Below are positions 25,011 to 32,439 of a stretch of DNA of 39,025 nt, one piece after another. The notes under the pieces were generated by a model. It was not told the origin of the DNA and searched no databases. It saw only the letters and a list, made by a program, of their open reading frames with translations. Within the stretch, counting starts at the first letter, position 1. Each line of letters begins with the position of its first letter. The position numbers were made by a program, and so were the translations under genes. The stretch comes from CAYUWG01 sp964448285 (GTDB lineage: Bacteria; Bacteroidota; Ignavibacteria; SZUA-365): NCBI GenBank assembly GCA_964448285.1, contig CAYUWG010000033.1, forward strand, positions 1-39,025, in the 5' to 3' direction.

Positions 25011-25038
25011 GGTTTACCCGTTGAGAGGATGGTTAACC
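25011..25038. promoter_or_regulatory. Paired GGTTTACC/GGTTAACC boxes upstream of the peptide gene
   Basis: Two near-identical palindromic octamers, ggtttacc (25011-25018) and ggttaacc (25031-25038), lie 20 bp apart start to start, on one face of the helix. They are in the 131-bp spacer between cstA and the double-glycine peptide gene and could be operator sites. No regulator is known for them. Confidence 0.25.
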
Positions 25039-25064
25039 AATCAAGGTATCCATCCCTTCGTGTT

Positions 25065-26732
25065 TTATCCCTGAACCGTACCCGCTTCGAAAGCGCCAAC
25101 GACGGATTCCTGCTTCATTCGCAATCGCTTATACACTTCGAATGCGACGATAAACCCAAGAAGCATGAGAACAAAAGATATCACCGCAAGATGCCAGACC
25201 GCTTGCGGGATATAGAGCCAGAAGGTCTGATAGATGAGCGCGGATTCCGTTGCGAGCAGCATGAATATTCCCGGGGCGAGCGTGTACCACTTTGGCCGTT
25301 TGAATCCGAACCAGTACGCCGTGACAACGAAAAGAGCGAGCGCTGCGATGAGCTGATTCGAAGCGCCGAAAACAGGCCAGAGCGCTTTATACCCATCGCC
25401 GAGACAAAGCCCGTAGGCGAGAATAAGACTTGCGGCAGCGGCGAAGTACTTGTTTGCAAAGAGGCCGCCATAGCGCACGCCAAGCGTCTCTTGCACGATG
25501 TACCGGCTCAATCGCACGGTCGTGTCAAGTGTCGTGAGGATGAACGCATTCAGCATCAGCACGCCGAAGGCAATGCCGGCGGCGAGCGGAATGCCGAGCG
25601 AAGAAATCGTTTGACCGAGCGCTGTCCCGAAGACGATGTTTGCGCTTTGCTTCAACAAGTCCTGAAATACGAAACCGCTTACGGCGCCGCCGTTCGGGTT
25701 CCAGACAAGGACGCTTGCAATCATCATCACGACAAGAAGAGCGAGCGCACCTTCGGTGAGCATTCCACCATACGCGACGCGCATCCCGTCGCTCTCTCGC
25801 CGCAGTTGTTTCGAAGATGTCCCGCTCGAAACGAGTGAATGGAATCCCGATACTGCGCCGCAGGCAACCGTAATGAAGAGAATAGGGAAGAGCGGGCCGT
25901 TCGTACTGTCGAAACTGATAAAAGCAGGTCCGGTGATCGTCGGTTGCAGCACCATGATACCGATGAATCCCATCACAAGTCCGATGACGAGGATGTACAT
26001 GGAAATGTAGTCGCGGGGTTGAAGCAATACCCAGACTGGGATAACGGCAGCGATGAACGAATAGAGAATCATGACTGCCAACCAAACATGGTAGCTTGCT
26101 ATAAGTGGGTACGCGTTTCCAAGTTCGATCATCCCGTAGAGAATCGCGAGCGCAACGATCGTTCCGGCAACGAGGTTGAATCCCTTGCGATACACTGCCC
26201 ATCCAAAGGCGACGGCGAGAAAAATGACGCTGACTGTCGGAATCGCTATCTCCGGTTTTTCCACTATGGTCTTCGCCGTGAGATCGGCAAACACGGCCTG
26301 CACTAATGCAAGAGCGAGCCATACGAACAACGCAAAAATCGTTCGCGCACTTTTCGAGACCGCACGCTCCGTGATCTCGACGATGGAAACACCACGATTT
26401 CGGACAGACGCCATAAGAGATGTGTAATCATGCACTGCGCCCATGAAGACGGTGCCAAGCAAAATCCATATGACGGCAGGGAGCCATCCGAACAATGCGA
26501 AGGCAAGGATCGGTCCGATTATCGGACCTGCGCCGGCGATCGAAGAAAAATGGTGTCCGAAAAGAATCGGCGTTTTTGTCGGGACGTAGTCGATGCCGTC
26601 GTTCACTGTTTGTGAGGGTGTCGGGATAGCATCGTTCGGTTGCACGACCCGGCGACGAATGATTCCTCCATACCAGACATAAGCAAATGCAAGCCAGAGG
26701 ATTCCGAAAAGAGTGAGTATAGCTGCGTTCAT
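25065..26732 (-). CDS. cstA: Carbon starvation protein CstA, peptide/pyruvate transporter
   Basis: 555 residues with about 15 hydrophobic helices. Strong family marks: FGHHFSSIAGAGPIIGP near residue 60, WILLGTVFMGAVHDY, and GFHSLVSSGTSSKQL in the middle, followed by TTLDTTVRLSRY and LWPVFGASNQLIAAL. CstA imports peptides (and in some bacteria pyruvate) and is often induced when carbon runs short. It is shorter than the roughly 700-residue E. coli protein but within the range of the family. The start is the ATG at 26732. The gene may be read through into the peptide gene downstream, since no terminator was seen in the 131-bp spacer. Confidence 0.95.
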   Translation of the reverse strand: MNAAILTLFGILWLAFAYVWYGGIIRRRVVQPNDAIPTPSQTVNDGIDYVPTKTPILFGHHFSSIAGAGPIIGPILAFALFGWLPAVIWILLGTVFMGAVHDYTSLMASVRNRGVSIVEITERAVSKSARTIFALFVWLALALVQAVFADLTAKTIVEKPEIAIPTVSVIFLAVAFGWAVYRKGFNLVAGTIVALAILYGMIELGNAYPLIASYHVWLAVMILYSFIAAVIPVWVLLQPRDYISMYILVIGLVMGFIGIMVLQPTITGPAFISFDSTNGPLFPILFITVACGAVSGFHSLVSSGTSSKQLRRESDGMRVAYGGMLTEGALALLVVMMIASVLVWNPNGGAVSGFVFQDLLKQSANIVFGTALGQTISSLGIPLAAGIAFGVLMLNAFILTTLDTTVRLSRYIVQETLGVRYGGLFANKYFAAAASLILAYGLCLGDGYKALWPVFGASNQLIAALALFVVTAYWFGFKRPKWYTLAPGIFMLLATESALIYQTFWLYIPQAVWHLAVISFVLMLLGFIVAFEVYKRLRMKQESVVGAFEAGTVQG

Positions 26733-26778
26733 TGAATTCGAAAGTGAGTGAATGAACTTTGTACCCGCGATGAGAAAA

Positions 26779-28776
26779 TCATTTCACGAGAACGAAGGAC
26801 TTGATGAATTGTGATTGGGAATTCATGAGAAGAACCGAGTACTGCCCGGATGGGGATTGCTCCATTCGCAATGGCAACTGATGCTTACCGGTGGAAAGCG
26901 GAACGTGTGAGAGAACCTGCACGACCTTTCCCCCCGCATCGATAAGATACGCCGTTACGTCTTCAACAGCGTCTGGAATATCTACAAAGAGCGTTGAAGA
27001 GACCCCCTGCCGCACAGGGTGAGGAATGATTCTCATCGCGGCCTGATTCTTTTTACTGACGACTGCCTGGCAGATCCCGTCGCTCACGAAATGGAACTCC
27101 GGAAGCACGTCATCCAACGGACAGCAGCGTTGCCAGAACTGAATATCCTGAATAGAAAGCGTGAAGGTTCGCGCAGAATCGGAAATCCATGGGCGTAAGA
27201 CGAGCGTGACGAACACACCCGCTGTGTCCTTTGGAACCACGCCATCTCTCAACGTGATCGTCAGCGTTCGTCCTGAAAGCGACCAATCGAAAGAATTGGA
27301 AGGAAGGAGCGACCCGTCTTCTACGCCAAGGAGATCGACAAACTCCGGAAGCGTGATGCGCATCTCACCGAGCAATGTCACGGAGGAAGAAAGACCACTG
27401 CCGATGCTCACGGGCAGACGCAGACTTTCGTTCGGTGTGAGCGACGCAGCCGGCGGCATCCGGACGTCTGCGGCAAGCATACACTGGCATACGACCGTGC
27501 TGTCGGGGATGACTCCAAAGATGCTCGGACAGCCTTCCAGTGCGATGTCCTTTATACCGAATGGTACCTTCCTGCTGCTATCCGCCAACAGCGCTTGAAT
27601 CGGAAAACCGATCAAGCGATTCGTTTGCAATGCAGGCTTGATTCCGCTCAGCGTGAACCGCAACTCGCCCGGCGCAACTTTGACCATACTGACCACCTGG
27701 TTTTGAACGACGGTCCCAAGTGTGAACGGCAACGTCGGAAGAATATCCACCAGTTGCGGATCGTAAGTCAGCGTGAACGAAAGGTTCAGTTGCAGCAGCA
27801 ACGACGGCGATGGAGTCATGGTGATGAATCCCATCCCGCTGGCAAGCGGCGATAAACTCGGCGGAACGTCGAGTTCCAGCGTGATGAACGCGGCGCGCGA
27901 TGGGGATGTGAACGATTGAACGTCACTCGCAAAAAGTCCGGAATCAACGACGGCAAGGAACAGCGTGCGAAGCGTATCGACACAGGAAGTGGATTCGTAT
28001 TCGAGGATGCAGCACTTCTCGGTAATCTGTGCGGCAATGCGTTCATAGACTGCGTTCAATTCGCTTGGCCGTTCGACGACGAAGAACGAACCGCCCGTCT
28101 CGATCGCCATGCGCTCCATGATGCGTTGGTTCTGAACCTCTATGTTGAACGCAATGGTGTAAAGCTTCACGGAGTACACGAGTGCCAGTGCTATGACTTC
28201 ATCGACAGTTTTCGTACTCGTGTTGTCCTCCCCATCGGTGATGATCACGGCATGCCGGTTGCCCGTTCGGAGAGAAAGGGCATTGACCGCTTCGTAGGAT
28301 GCGTCGAAGAGCGGCGTTCCTCCCGACGCCGTCAGAGTTTGGAGTGCAGCGTTGAGCGATACTTTGTCCGTCGAGAAGTCGTGTACCATTGCGACGGTTC
28401 TTCCGAAAACGAGGATCGCGCACTCGTCATTTGCACCGAGGCTATCGACAAGCCTTCCAGCGGCTTCGATGAGCTTGGACATGACGGGGAACATCGAACC
28501 GCTGTTATCGAGAACGAGAACGACCGAGTTGATTTGATTCGGATCGGGGCACCGTGCGCGGATCTGCTGTGGAGTATTGTTCTCCAACAGGGTGAAGCTC
28601 GTCGTTTTCAAACCGGAAACGAGCGCTCCGTTTTTCTGAACGCAGGCTTTCAATGTGACCGTCGGCAAACCGGAGAAATCCACGTCACGCATCGAGACCG
28701 ACAGTGACTGTGCTTCAAGTACTCTATGGAGAGATAGGACACTCAGGAGAAGGATGATGAAAGATTTTATTGTCAT
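26779..28776 (-). CDS. T9SS-secreted von Willebrand factor A domain protein
   Basis: 665 residues. Signal peptide 1-22 (SFIILLLSVLSLHRVLEAQ). A VWA domain lies at about residues 85-260 with a complete MIDAS: DNSGSM, then T in GGTPLFDA and D in ITDGEDN. Middle domains (about 280-570) are beta-rich and resemble cohesin-type modules (LPFTLGTVVQNQVVSMVKV, VFVTLVLRPWISDS). The last 85 residues look like a type A T9SS sorting domain (MRIIPHPVRQG to FIKSFVLVK), although the usual YPNP is HPV here. It should be a surface or secreted protein binding a ligand with a divalent metal. AAGGA sits nine bases before the start. It is divergent from the next cargo gene. Confidence 0.9.
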   Translation of the reverse strand: MTIKSFIILLLSVLSLHRVLEAQSLSVSMRDVDFSGLPTVTLKACVQKNGALVSGLKTTSFTLLENNTPQQIRARCPDPNQINSVVLVLDNSGSMFPVMSKLIEAAGRLVDSLGANDECAILVFGRTVAMVHDFSTDKVSLNAALQTLTASGGTPLFDASYEAVNALSLRTGNRHAVIITDGEDNTSTKTVDEVIALALVYSVKLYTIAFNIEVQNQRIMERMAIETGGSFFVVERPSELNAVYERIAAQITEKCCILEYESTSCVDTLRTLFLAVVDSGLFASDVQSFTSPSRAAFITLELDVPPSLSPLASGMGFITMTPSPSLLLQLNLSFTLTYDPQLVDILPTLPFTLGTVVQNQVVSMVKVAPGELRFTLSGIKPALQTNRLIGFPIQALLADSSRKVPFGIKDIALEGCPSIFGVIPDSTVVCQCMLAADVRMPPAASLTPNESLRLPVSIGSGLSSSVTLLGEMRITLPEFVDLLGVEDGSLLPSNSFDWSLSGRTLTITLRDGVVPKDTAGVFVTLVLRPWISDSARTFTLSIQDIQFWQRCCPLDDVLPEFHFVSDGICQAVVSKKNQAAMRIIPHPVRQGVSSTLFVDIPDAVEDVTAYLIDAGGKVVQVLSHVPLSTGKHQLPLRMEQSPSGQYSVLLMNSQSQFIKSFVLVK

Positions 28777-28990
28777 GGCGTGTGTCCTTCGAAATCAATT
28801 GGATGCATACTACTGGAATTAGACAATTCAGTCAAGGGGAAAGTCACAGGTGTCCGAAAAACACTTGAGGGGGAGATGATTCTGAAAAGGATTACGATGT
28901 TCTCTCGGTTCGTTCGTAACGCTTTTGAACGTGGAGAAAAAACCGATAGCTTGCTCGCGAGAAAATCAACCAGCCAAGGAGCACCCCGTC
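28777..28990. other. Divergent intergenic region between two T9SS cargo genes
   Basis: 214 bp holding the leaders of both divergent genes. Ribosome binding sites are visible at each side (AAGGA for the minus gene, AAGGAG for the plus gene). The rest shows no open frame I would support and no clear promoter. Shared control of the two cargo genes is possible but not shown. Confidence 0.5.
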
Positions 28991-29932
28991 ATGATAAAAA
29001 AACTTTCCTCACTCCTGTTTCTGCTTTTCCCCTTCATGCTCAGTGCACAGGATATCGTCGATGACTTCAACAGCTTAGTGCTTGACCCGAACTGGAGCTG
29101 GGTACGCGAAGACCGCTCGCACTGGACACTGACCGGTGAGGCGATGCAGATCACAACGCAGCCGGGGGCCTTGAACGGAATCGACTACAACAATGTGAAG
29201 AACCTGCTCCTGCGACCCGCTCCGACCGGAACGATGATTCTTGAAACGAAGGTGACGTTCAATCCGGACTCGTCGTATCACAATGCCGGGCTGGTGTACT
29301 ACATCGATGACGACAACTACATACGCGTTTCGCGAGGTATGGATGGATGGATCAACGGCGTATGGATGGAATGGGAAAAGGACGGCGCAACGACATTCTT
29401 CTACGTGGATTCCGTTGCCGCAACAACGGTGTACCTTCGCCTCTCGCGAACGAATGACACATTTTTCTACTCCAGCTATAGCTTGAACGGCACGGAATGG
29501 TATTACATCGGGAGTGAAACACTCACATACTCCGGGACTCCCCGCGTTGGACTGCAGGCGGCTAACGGAGCCGGAATCATCGCAACGACGACACGCATTC
29601 CTGCTTCGTTCGATTACTTCACATCGAAACTCGTGACGAGTATGGAAAGCCCCCAACGGAACAACGGCTTCTCGATTCGGTCGCTCTATCCGAATCCCGC
29701 TTCAAACACCACCGACGTTACGATTCAACTCTCAGGCTCACGTCGCGAACTTGTTTCCCTGCGCTTGCTCGATCTCAACGGACGGGTGAAACGATCACAC
29801 GTGATCCCGCTTTATGAAGGTGTCGATGCAACTTCCGCTATCGAAACGACGGGATTGCCTTCGGGCAGATATATCATTGACGCGCGTTCCGGAAGCGAGC
29901 GCATCGTTCGTTCGCTTGTGATACACAAGTAG
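28991..29932 (+). CDS. T9SS-secreted concanavalin-like (DUF1349-type) protein
   Basis: 313 residues from the ATG at 28991, chosen because it starts a signal peptide (KKLSSLLFLLFPFMLSAQ) and has AAGGAG nine bases before it; the open frame extends 22 codons upstream. Residues about 19-210 form a lectin-like beta-sandwich of the kind found in DUF1349 and at the C-terminus of some xylosidases (LVLDPNWSWVRED, GLVYYIDDDNYIRVSRGMDG). The last 80 residues are a type A T9SS sorting domain (IRSLYPNPASN to IVRSLVIHK). Probably a secreted carbohydrate-binding protein; no catalytic residues are evident. Confidence 0.88.
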   Translation: MIKKLSSLLFLLFPFMLSAQDIVDDFNSLVLDPNWSWVREDRSHWTLTGEAMQITTQPGALNGIDYNNVKNLLLRPAPTGTMILETKVTFNPDSSYHNAGLVYYIDDDNYIRVSRGMDGWINGVWMEWEKDGATTFFYVDSVAATTVYLRLSRTNDTFFYSSYSLNGTEWYYIGSETLTYSGTPRVGLQAANGAGIIATTTRIPASFDYFTSKLVTSMESPQRNNGFSIRSLYPNPASNTTDVTIQLSGSRRELVSLRLLDLNGRVKRSHVIPLYEGVDATSAIETTGLPSGRYIIDARSGSERIVRSLVIHK

Positions 29933-30040
29933 AGAAGAGTATTCATACACGTGCAGCCTCTTTCCGTGACTGCAATGATCACATCAATCCAGCTCTCGGT
30001 GGACGACCATCCATGATGATGTCACCGAAAAGCGACGACG

Positions 30041-30286
30041 TTAATTGAGACTGTTTCCGTCGTCTTTTATGCAATCGAGCGGACATACCTGAATCGCTTC
30101 ACGGATGTCATCTTCTTCGCGTTCGTCAGCCGGTTGCTGATAGATGTAGTAGTACGATGCATCGTTGCTGTACATGAAATTCTGAATAGCCATGGAAAAG
30201 CAAATCCCACAACCATCGCATGCATCCGTGACGTAGTATTTTCCGGGTGCGTTTTCGACGAGACGTTTTCCTTGCGGGATAACCAT
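30041..30286 (-). CDS. Small [4Fe-4S] ferredoxin
   Basis: 81 residues from the ATG at 30286, which has AGGAG five bases upstream; the longer open frame overlaps the radical SAM gene and is not used. Cysteines CDGCGIC near residue 23 and the later VCPLDC supply the CxxCxxC...CP ligands of one cubane cluster. The chain is acidic (ADEREEDDIREAI), as expected for an electron carrier. It lies 20 bp after the radical SAM gene and very likely provides its electrons. Length and motif fit monocluster ferredoxins of the Thermotoga/Bacillus type. Confidence 0.93.
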   Translation of the reverse strand: MVIPQGKRLVENAPGKYYVTDACDGCGICFSMAIQNFMYSNDASYYYIYQQPADEREEDDIREAIQVCPLDCIKDDGNSLN

Positions 30287-30306
30287 ATGAACTCCTGTTC
30301 TTTGAA

Positions 30307-31533
30307 TCAGTGATGTTGGCAGGGTACGGTGCGCACCCAACAGCCAAAATGTTTTAACTCTTCTAACCGGCAGGACCAGGCCAGTTCCCCATTCCAGATC
30401 GTCATGTCCGGACAGCCGTCGCACATGCTTTGCAAGCCGTTCGGGAGGAAGTCCACCGGCTGAATGATCATGATCGATTGATAGTGCAAGCCGTGGAAGA
30501 AGCGCGCGGGATTCGTGAGTGAAGAACGGACAAACCTTCCGGCGATGCGACGAACACCTTTATCCACAGGTGAAAGCATCATCATCGACCGCCCTTTTTT
30601 CAATAACTCCGGACGCACGTAAGCGAGCCAGCGGTTCGTCCAGAGATGATGGACGGATTGCATGACCTCCATGAATTTCGGACCGACGTAGCCGTAAATT
30701 TTTTCCTTCGAACCGATTCGTCCGGTCAAGAGCCACTTGAATGAATCCGGTTGCTCGGTGCCGTTGAGATATGCACACGGCGTCAATTCGGGAAAGCGTT
30801 CGCGGAGTATGCCGATCACGTCCGGTGCTCTCAAATCCACTTTGCGATCCTTCACCTCGGAATAGACGAGTGCGTTCATATCGATCTTGCGGCCTCCGGC
30901 ATACCATTCGAACGGTAATTGAGGCACCGCAGCGCGGAAGAGAATGAACACCATCACGTGCACCTTATCGATGTGCCTGGCAGCCCATTCGACAAGCTCG
31001 GGAGTGTACTGTAACGTGTCCTCATACACCGTCGAGTTGAACGCGCACGAAAGCCCGCCGACTTCCGCAAGCATCTCGGCGAAATGGAGCCGCAATTCGT
31101 TCAGCTCAACCTCGTTCTTGTTCTTCCAATGCGGTCGTCCCTGCTTGCTGTCGATGTGAAACGTGAAACCATACACGCCCGCTTTCTTCAACTCGACGAG
31201 GAGTTCTTTCGTGAGCATTCCGCCGTTCGTATTGATGATCGGCTTCTGCCCCTGCTCTTTCACCATGCGCACGATCTCGACGATGTCCGGGTGCATCAAC
31301 GGGTCGCCGCCCGCAATCGAAACACCGTCCGCCTTTCGTAACCGATTGAAAGTGTTCAGTTCTTCTTCAACCGTCTCGAGGGGCTTATGGCTTTTTGAGA
31401 CGTTCTCACGATAGCACCCATCGCAGGAGAGATTGCACGCAGACGTCGGCTCGAGCCACGAGATCGCATTGTCAGGAAGCGTCCACGGCAGACGATAAAG
31501 AGAGCGGTGATCTATGACTGCTGGTTGTGGCAT
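30307..31533 (-). CDS. Radical SAM protein with C-terminal cysteine cluster, function unknown
   Basis: 408 residues from the ATG at 31533. The radical SAM motif CNLSCDGC (C33, C37, C40) follows WLEPTSA, with the SAM-binding GGDP at 75-78 (GGEP in most) and NTNGG near 107. The C-terminal end has CDGC (C371, C374) and then C388, C398 and C405, which could hold an auxiliary iron-sulfur cluster as in SPASM/Twitch enzymes. The middle part has a long segment (LLTGRIGSKEKIYGYVGPKF) I do not recognise. It pairs with a ferredoxin 20 bp downstream. Such enzymes modify peptides, lipids or cofactors; the substrate is not evident. A RiPP link to the peptide at 24688-24933 is only a speculation. Confidence 0.9.
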   Translation of the reverse strand: MPQPAVIDHRSLYRLPWTLPDNAISWLEPTSACNLSCDGCYRENVSKSHKPLETVEEELNTFNRLRKADGVSIAGGDPLMHPDIVEIVRMVKEQGQKPIINTNGGMLTKELLVELKKAGVYGFTFHIDSKQGRPHWKNKNEVELNELRLHFAEMLAEVGGLSCAFNSTVYEDTLQYTPELVEWAARHIDKVHVMVFILFRAAVPQLPFEWYAGGRKIDMNALVYSEVKDRKVDLRAPDVIGILRERFPELTPCAYLNGTEQPDSFKWLLTGRIGSKEKIYGYVGPKFMEVMQSVHHLWTNRWLAYVRPELLKKGRSMMMLSPVDKGVRRIAGRFVRSSLTNPARFFHGLHYQSIMIIQPVDFLPNGLQSMCDGCPDMTIWNGELAWSCRLEELKHFGCWVRTVPCQHH

Positions 31534-31743
31534 GGTGTGTTCGTATTTCGTTGTATGGACATGATTCCTCGTCGTGAAGGATTGCACAAAACTGCTTAGC
31601 CGCAGGCCGGATAAACAATGATGTACATCAGAGCATCGAAGCCGCGATATTCAGCCGACAAGAAGCGCAGCACACGTTGCAAGGAAATTCACTTCGTGCC
31701 CTTCGTGCCTTCGTGCGAGACGGGACTTCACGGACACATCGCT
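31534..31743. other. Intergenic region with degenerate cttcgtgc repeats
   Basis: 210 bp upstream of the radical SAM gene. At 31690-31716 the motif cttcgtgc occurs three times in a row with 8-10 bp spacing, similar to the ggacacgaag units of the repeat at 8914-9192 read on the other strand. The rest has no gene that I can support. A promoter for the radical SAM-ferredoxin operon should lie here but was not recognised. Confidence 0.45.
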
Positions 31744-32286
31744 CTATTGATCTAGGGCTTGAATGATCTCCAGCGCTTTTCGGTATTCATCTCTATTGTT
31801 CCGAATCTCAAGAGCGAGAAAGAGTGTCACGAGGTCTTTAGCCATTCTCAATTTTGATTTATCAGTGACACCCGTTGTTCGGGAATACCACTCAAGCACG
31901 TTCGATACATCCCAGTACAGCCGTTTCTCCGATGACATCACTGGCCCGGGAAATTCTCCACTACCACGTTGCCCCGATGCAAGAAGCCGTACATACTCCC
32001 TGGAGATATCCATTCTTTCTGCCAACTCACTTTGTGTTAAAAAAGGGCTTGGCTTTATTCCCGATACCCTTGCCTTTGGAATCGCTCTCTCTATCTGCAT
32101 TATCGCGGAAGTCACTGCATCGAGAAATGATGGCGATTCACGGGAAAAATCCATGAACAGTGCTCCGTTCTGTTTTCCAAGGATTCCATCAGAACAGCCT
32201 GCCTCGAATAGAGCACTTTCCATTTCCTCGGTGATTCTGGTCGGGCCATCGATGAATAAGATGAACTCATCCGTCGTGTGCTTCAT
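31744..32286 (-). CDS. Helix-turn-helix DNA-binding protein, two-domain
   Basis: 180 residues. The N-terminal part (EFILFIDGPTRITEEMESAL, then EAGCSDGILGKQNGALFMDF) is a compact alpha/beta domain found in a widespread family of small DNA-binding proteins. A helix-turn-helix follows at about residues 83-110 (LTQSELAERMDISREYVRLL, then SGQRG), and a WDVSNVLEWY segment is as in XRE/MerR-like regulators. No partner toxin is seen beside it. A perfect palindrome lies 18 bp before its start codon, so it probably controls its own synthesis. Targets are unknown. Confidence 0.82.
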   Translation of the reverse strand: MKHTTDEFILFIDGPTRITEEMESALFEAGCSDGILGKQNGALFMDFSRESPSFLDAVTSAIMQIERAIPKARVSGIKPSPFLTQSELAERMDISREYVRLLASGQRGSGEFPGPVMSSEKRLYWDVSNVLEWYSRTTGVTDKSKLRMAKDLVTLFLALEIRNNRDEYRKALEIIQALDQ

Positions 32287-32303
32287 GGCTTTCTTTTTCT
32301 GCC

Positions 32304-32319
32304 GTTGACAAATGTCAAC
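32304..32319. promoter_or_regulatory. Palindromic operator candidate gttgaca-aa-tgtcaac
   Basis: A perfect 7-bp inverted repeat with a two-base centre, 18 bp upstream of the start codon of the DNA-binding protein gene and 13 bp after the stop of the MetS-type gene. Its size and symmetry fit a dimeric repressor site. It contains TTGACA on both strands, so it could also overlap a -35 element. Confidence 0.5.
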
Positions 32320-32331
32320 CCAATATCATCC

Positions 32332-32439
32332 TCACTTCTTCTTTCCTTCTTTTCGCCAGGCTGTAACCAGTATGAACGCGAATCCTCCCCACACGATACC
32401 GAGAACGATGACCATCATCATGAGCGCTGCATCATTCAT
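32332..32439 (-). CDS. MetS-type small subunit of NSS transporter
   Basis: 35 residues: a short start, one hydrophobic helix (ALMMMVIVLGIVWGGFAFIL) and a basic tail RKEGKKK. Its ATG overlaps the stop of the transporter gene as ATGA, so the two are translated together. This is the size, topology and placement of the MetS family small subunit known from the methionine transporter MetPS of Corynebacterium. It probably stabilises or activates the large subunit in the inner membrane. Confidence 0.88.
   Translation of the reverse strand: MNDAALMMMVIVLGIVWGGFAFILVTAWRKEGKKK

Noticed and set aside
25029..25838. Plus-strand 269-codon frame opposite cstA
   Set aside because: Antisense to conserved CstA helices; charged, motif-free translation.
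27916..28707. Plus-strand 263-codon frame opposite the VWA gene
   Set aside because: Antisense to the MIDAS region of a convincing VWA domain.
24688..31533. A single biosynthetic cluster joining the double-glycine peptide and the radical SAM enzyme
   Set aside because: They are 5.4 kb apart with a transporter and two unrelated secreted-protein genes between them, in separate transcription units.
31744..32286. Antitoxin of a toxin-antitoxin pair
   Set aside because: No small toxin-like frame is next to it; neighbours are a transporter subunit and the radical SAM operon.
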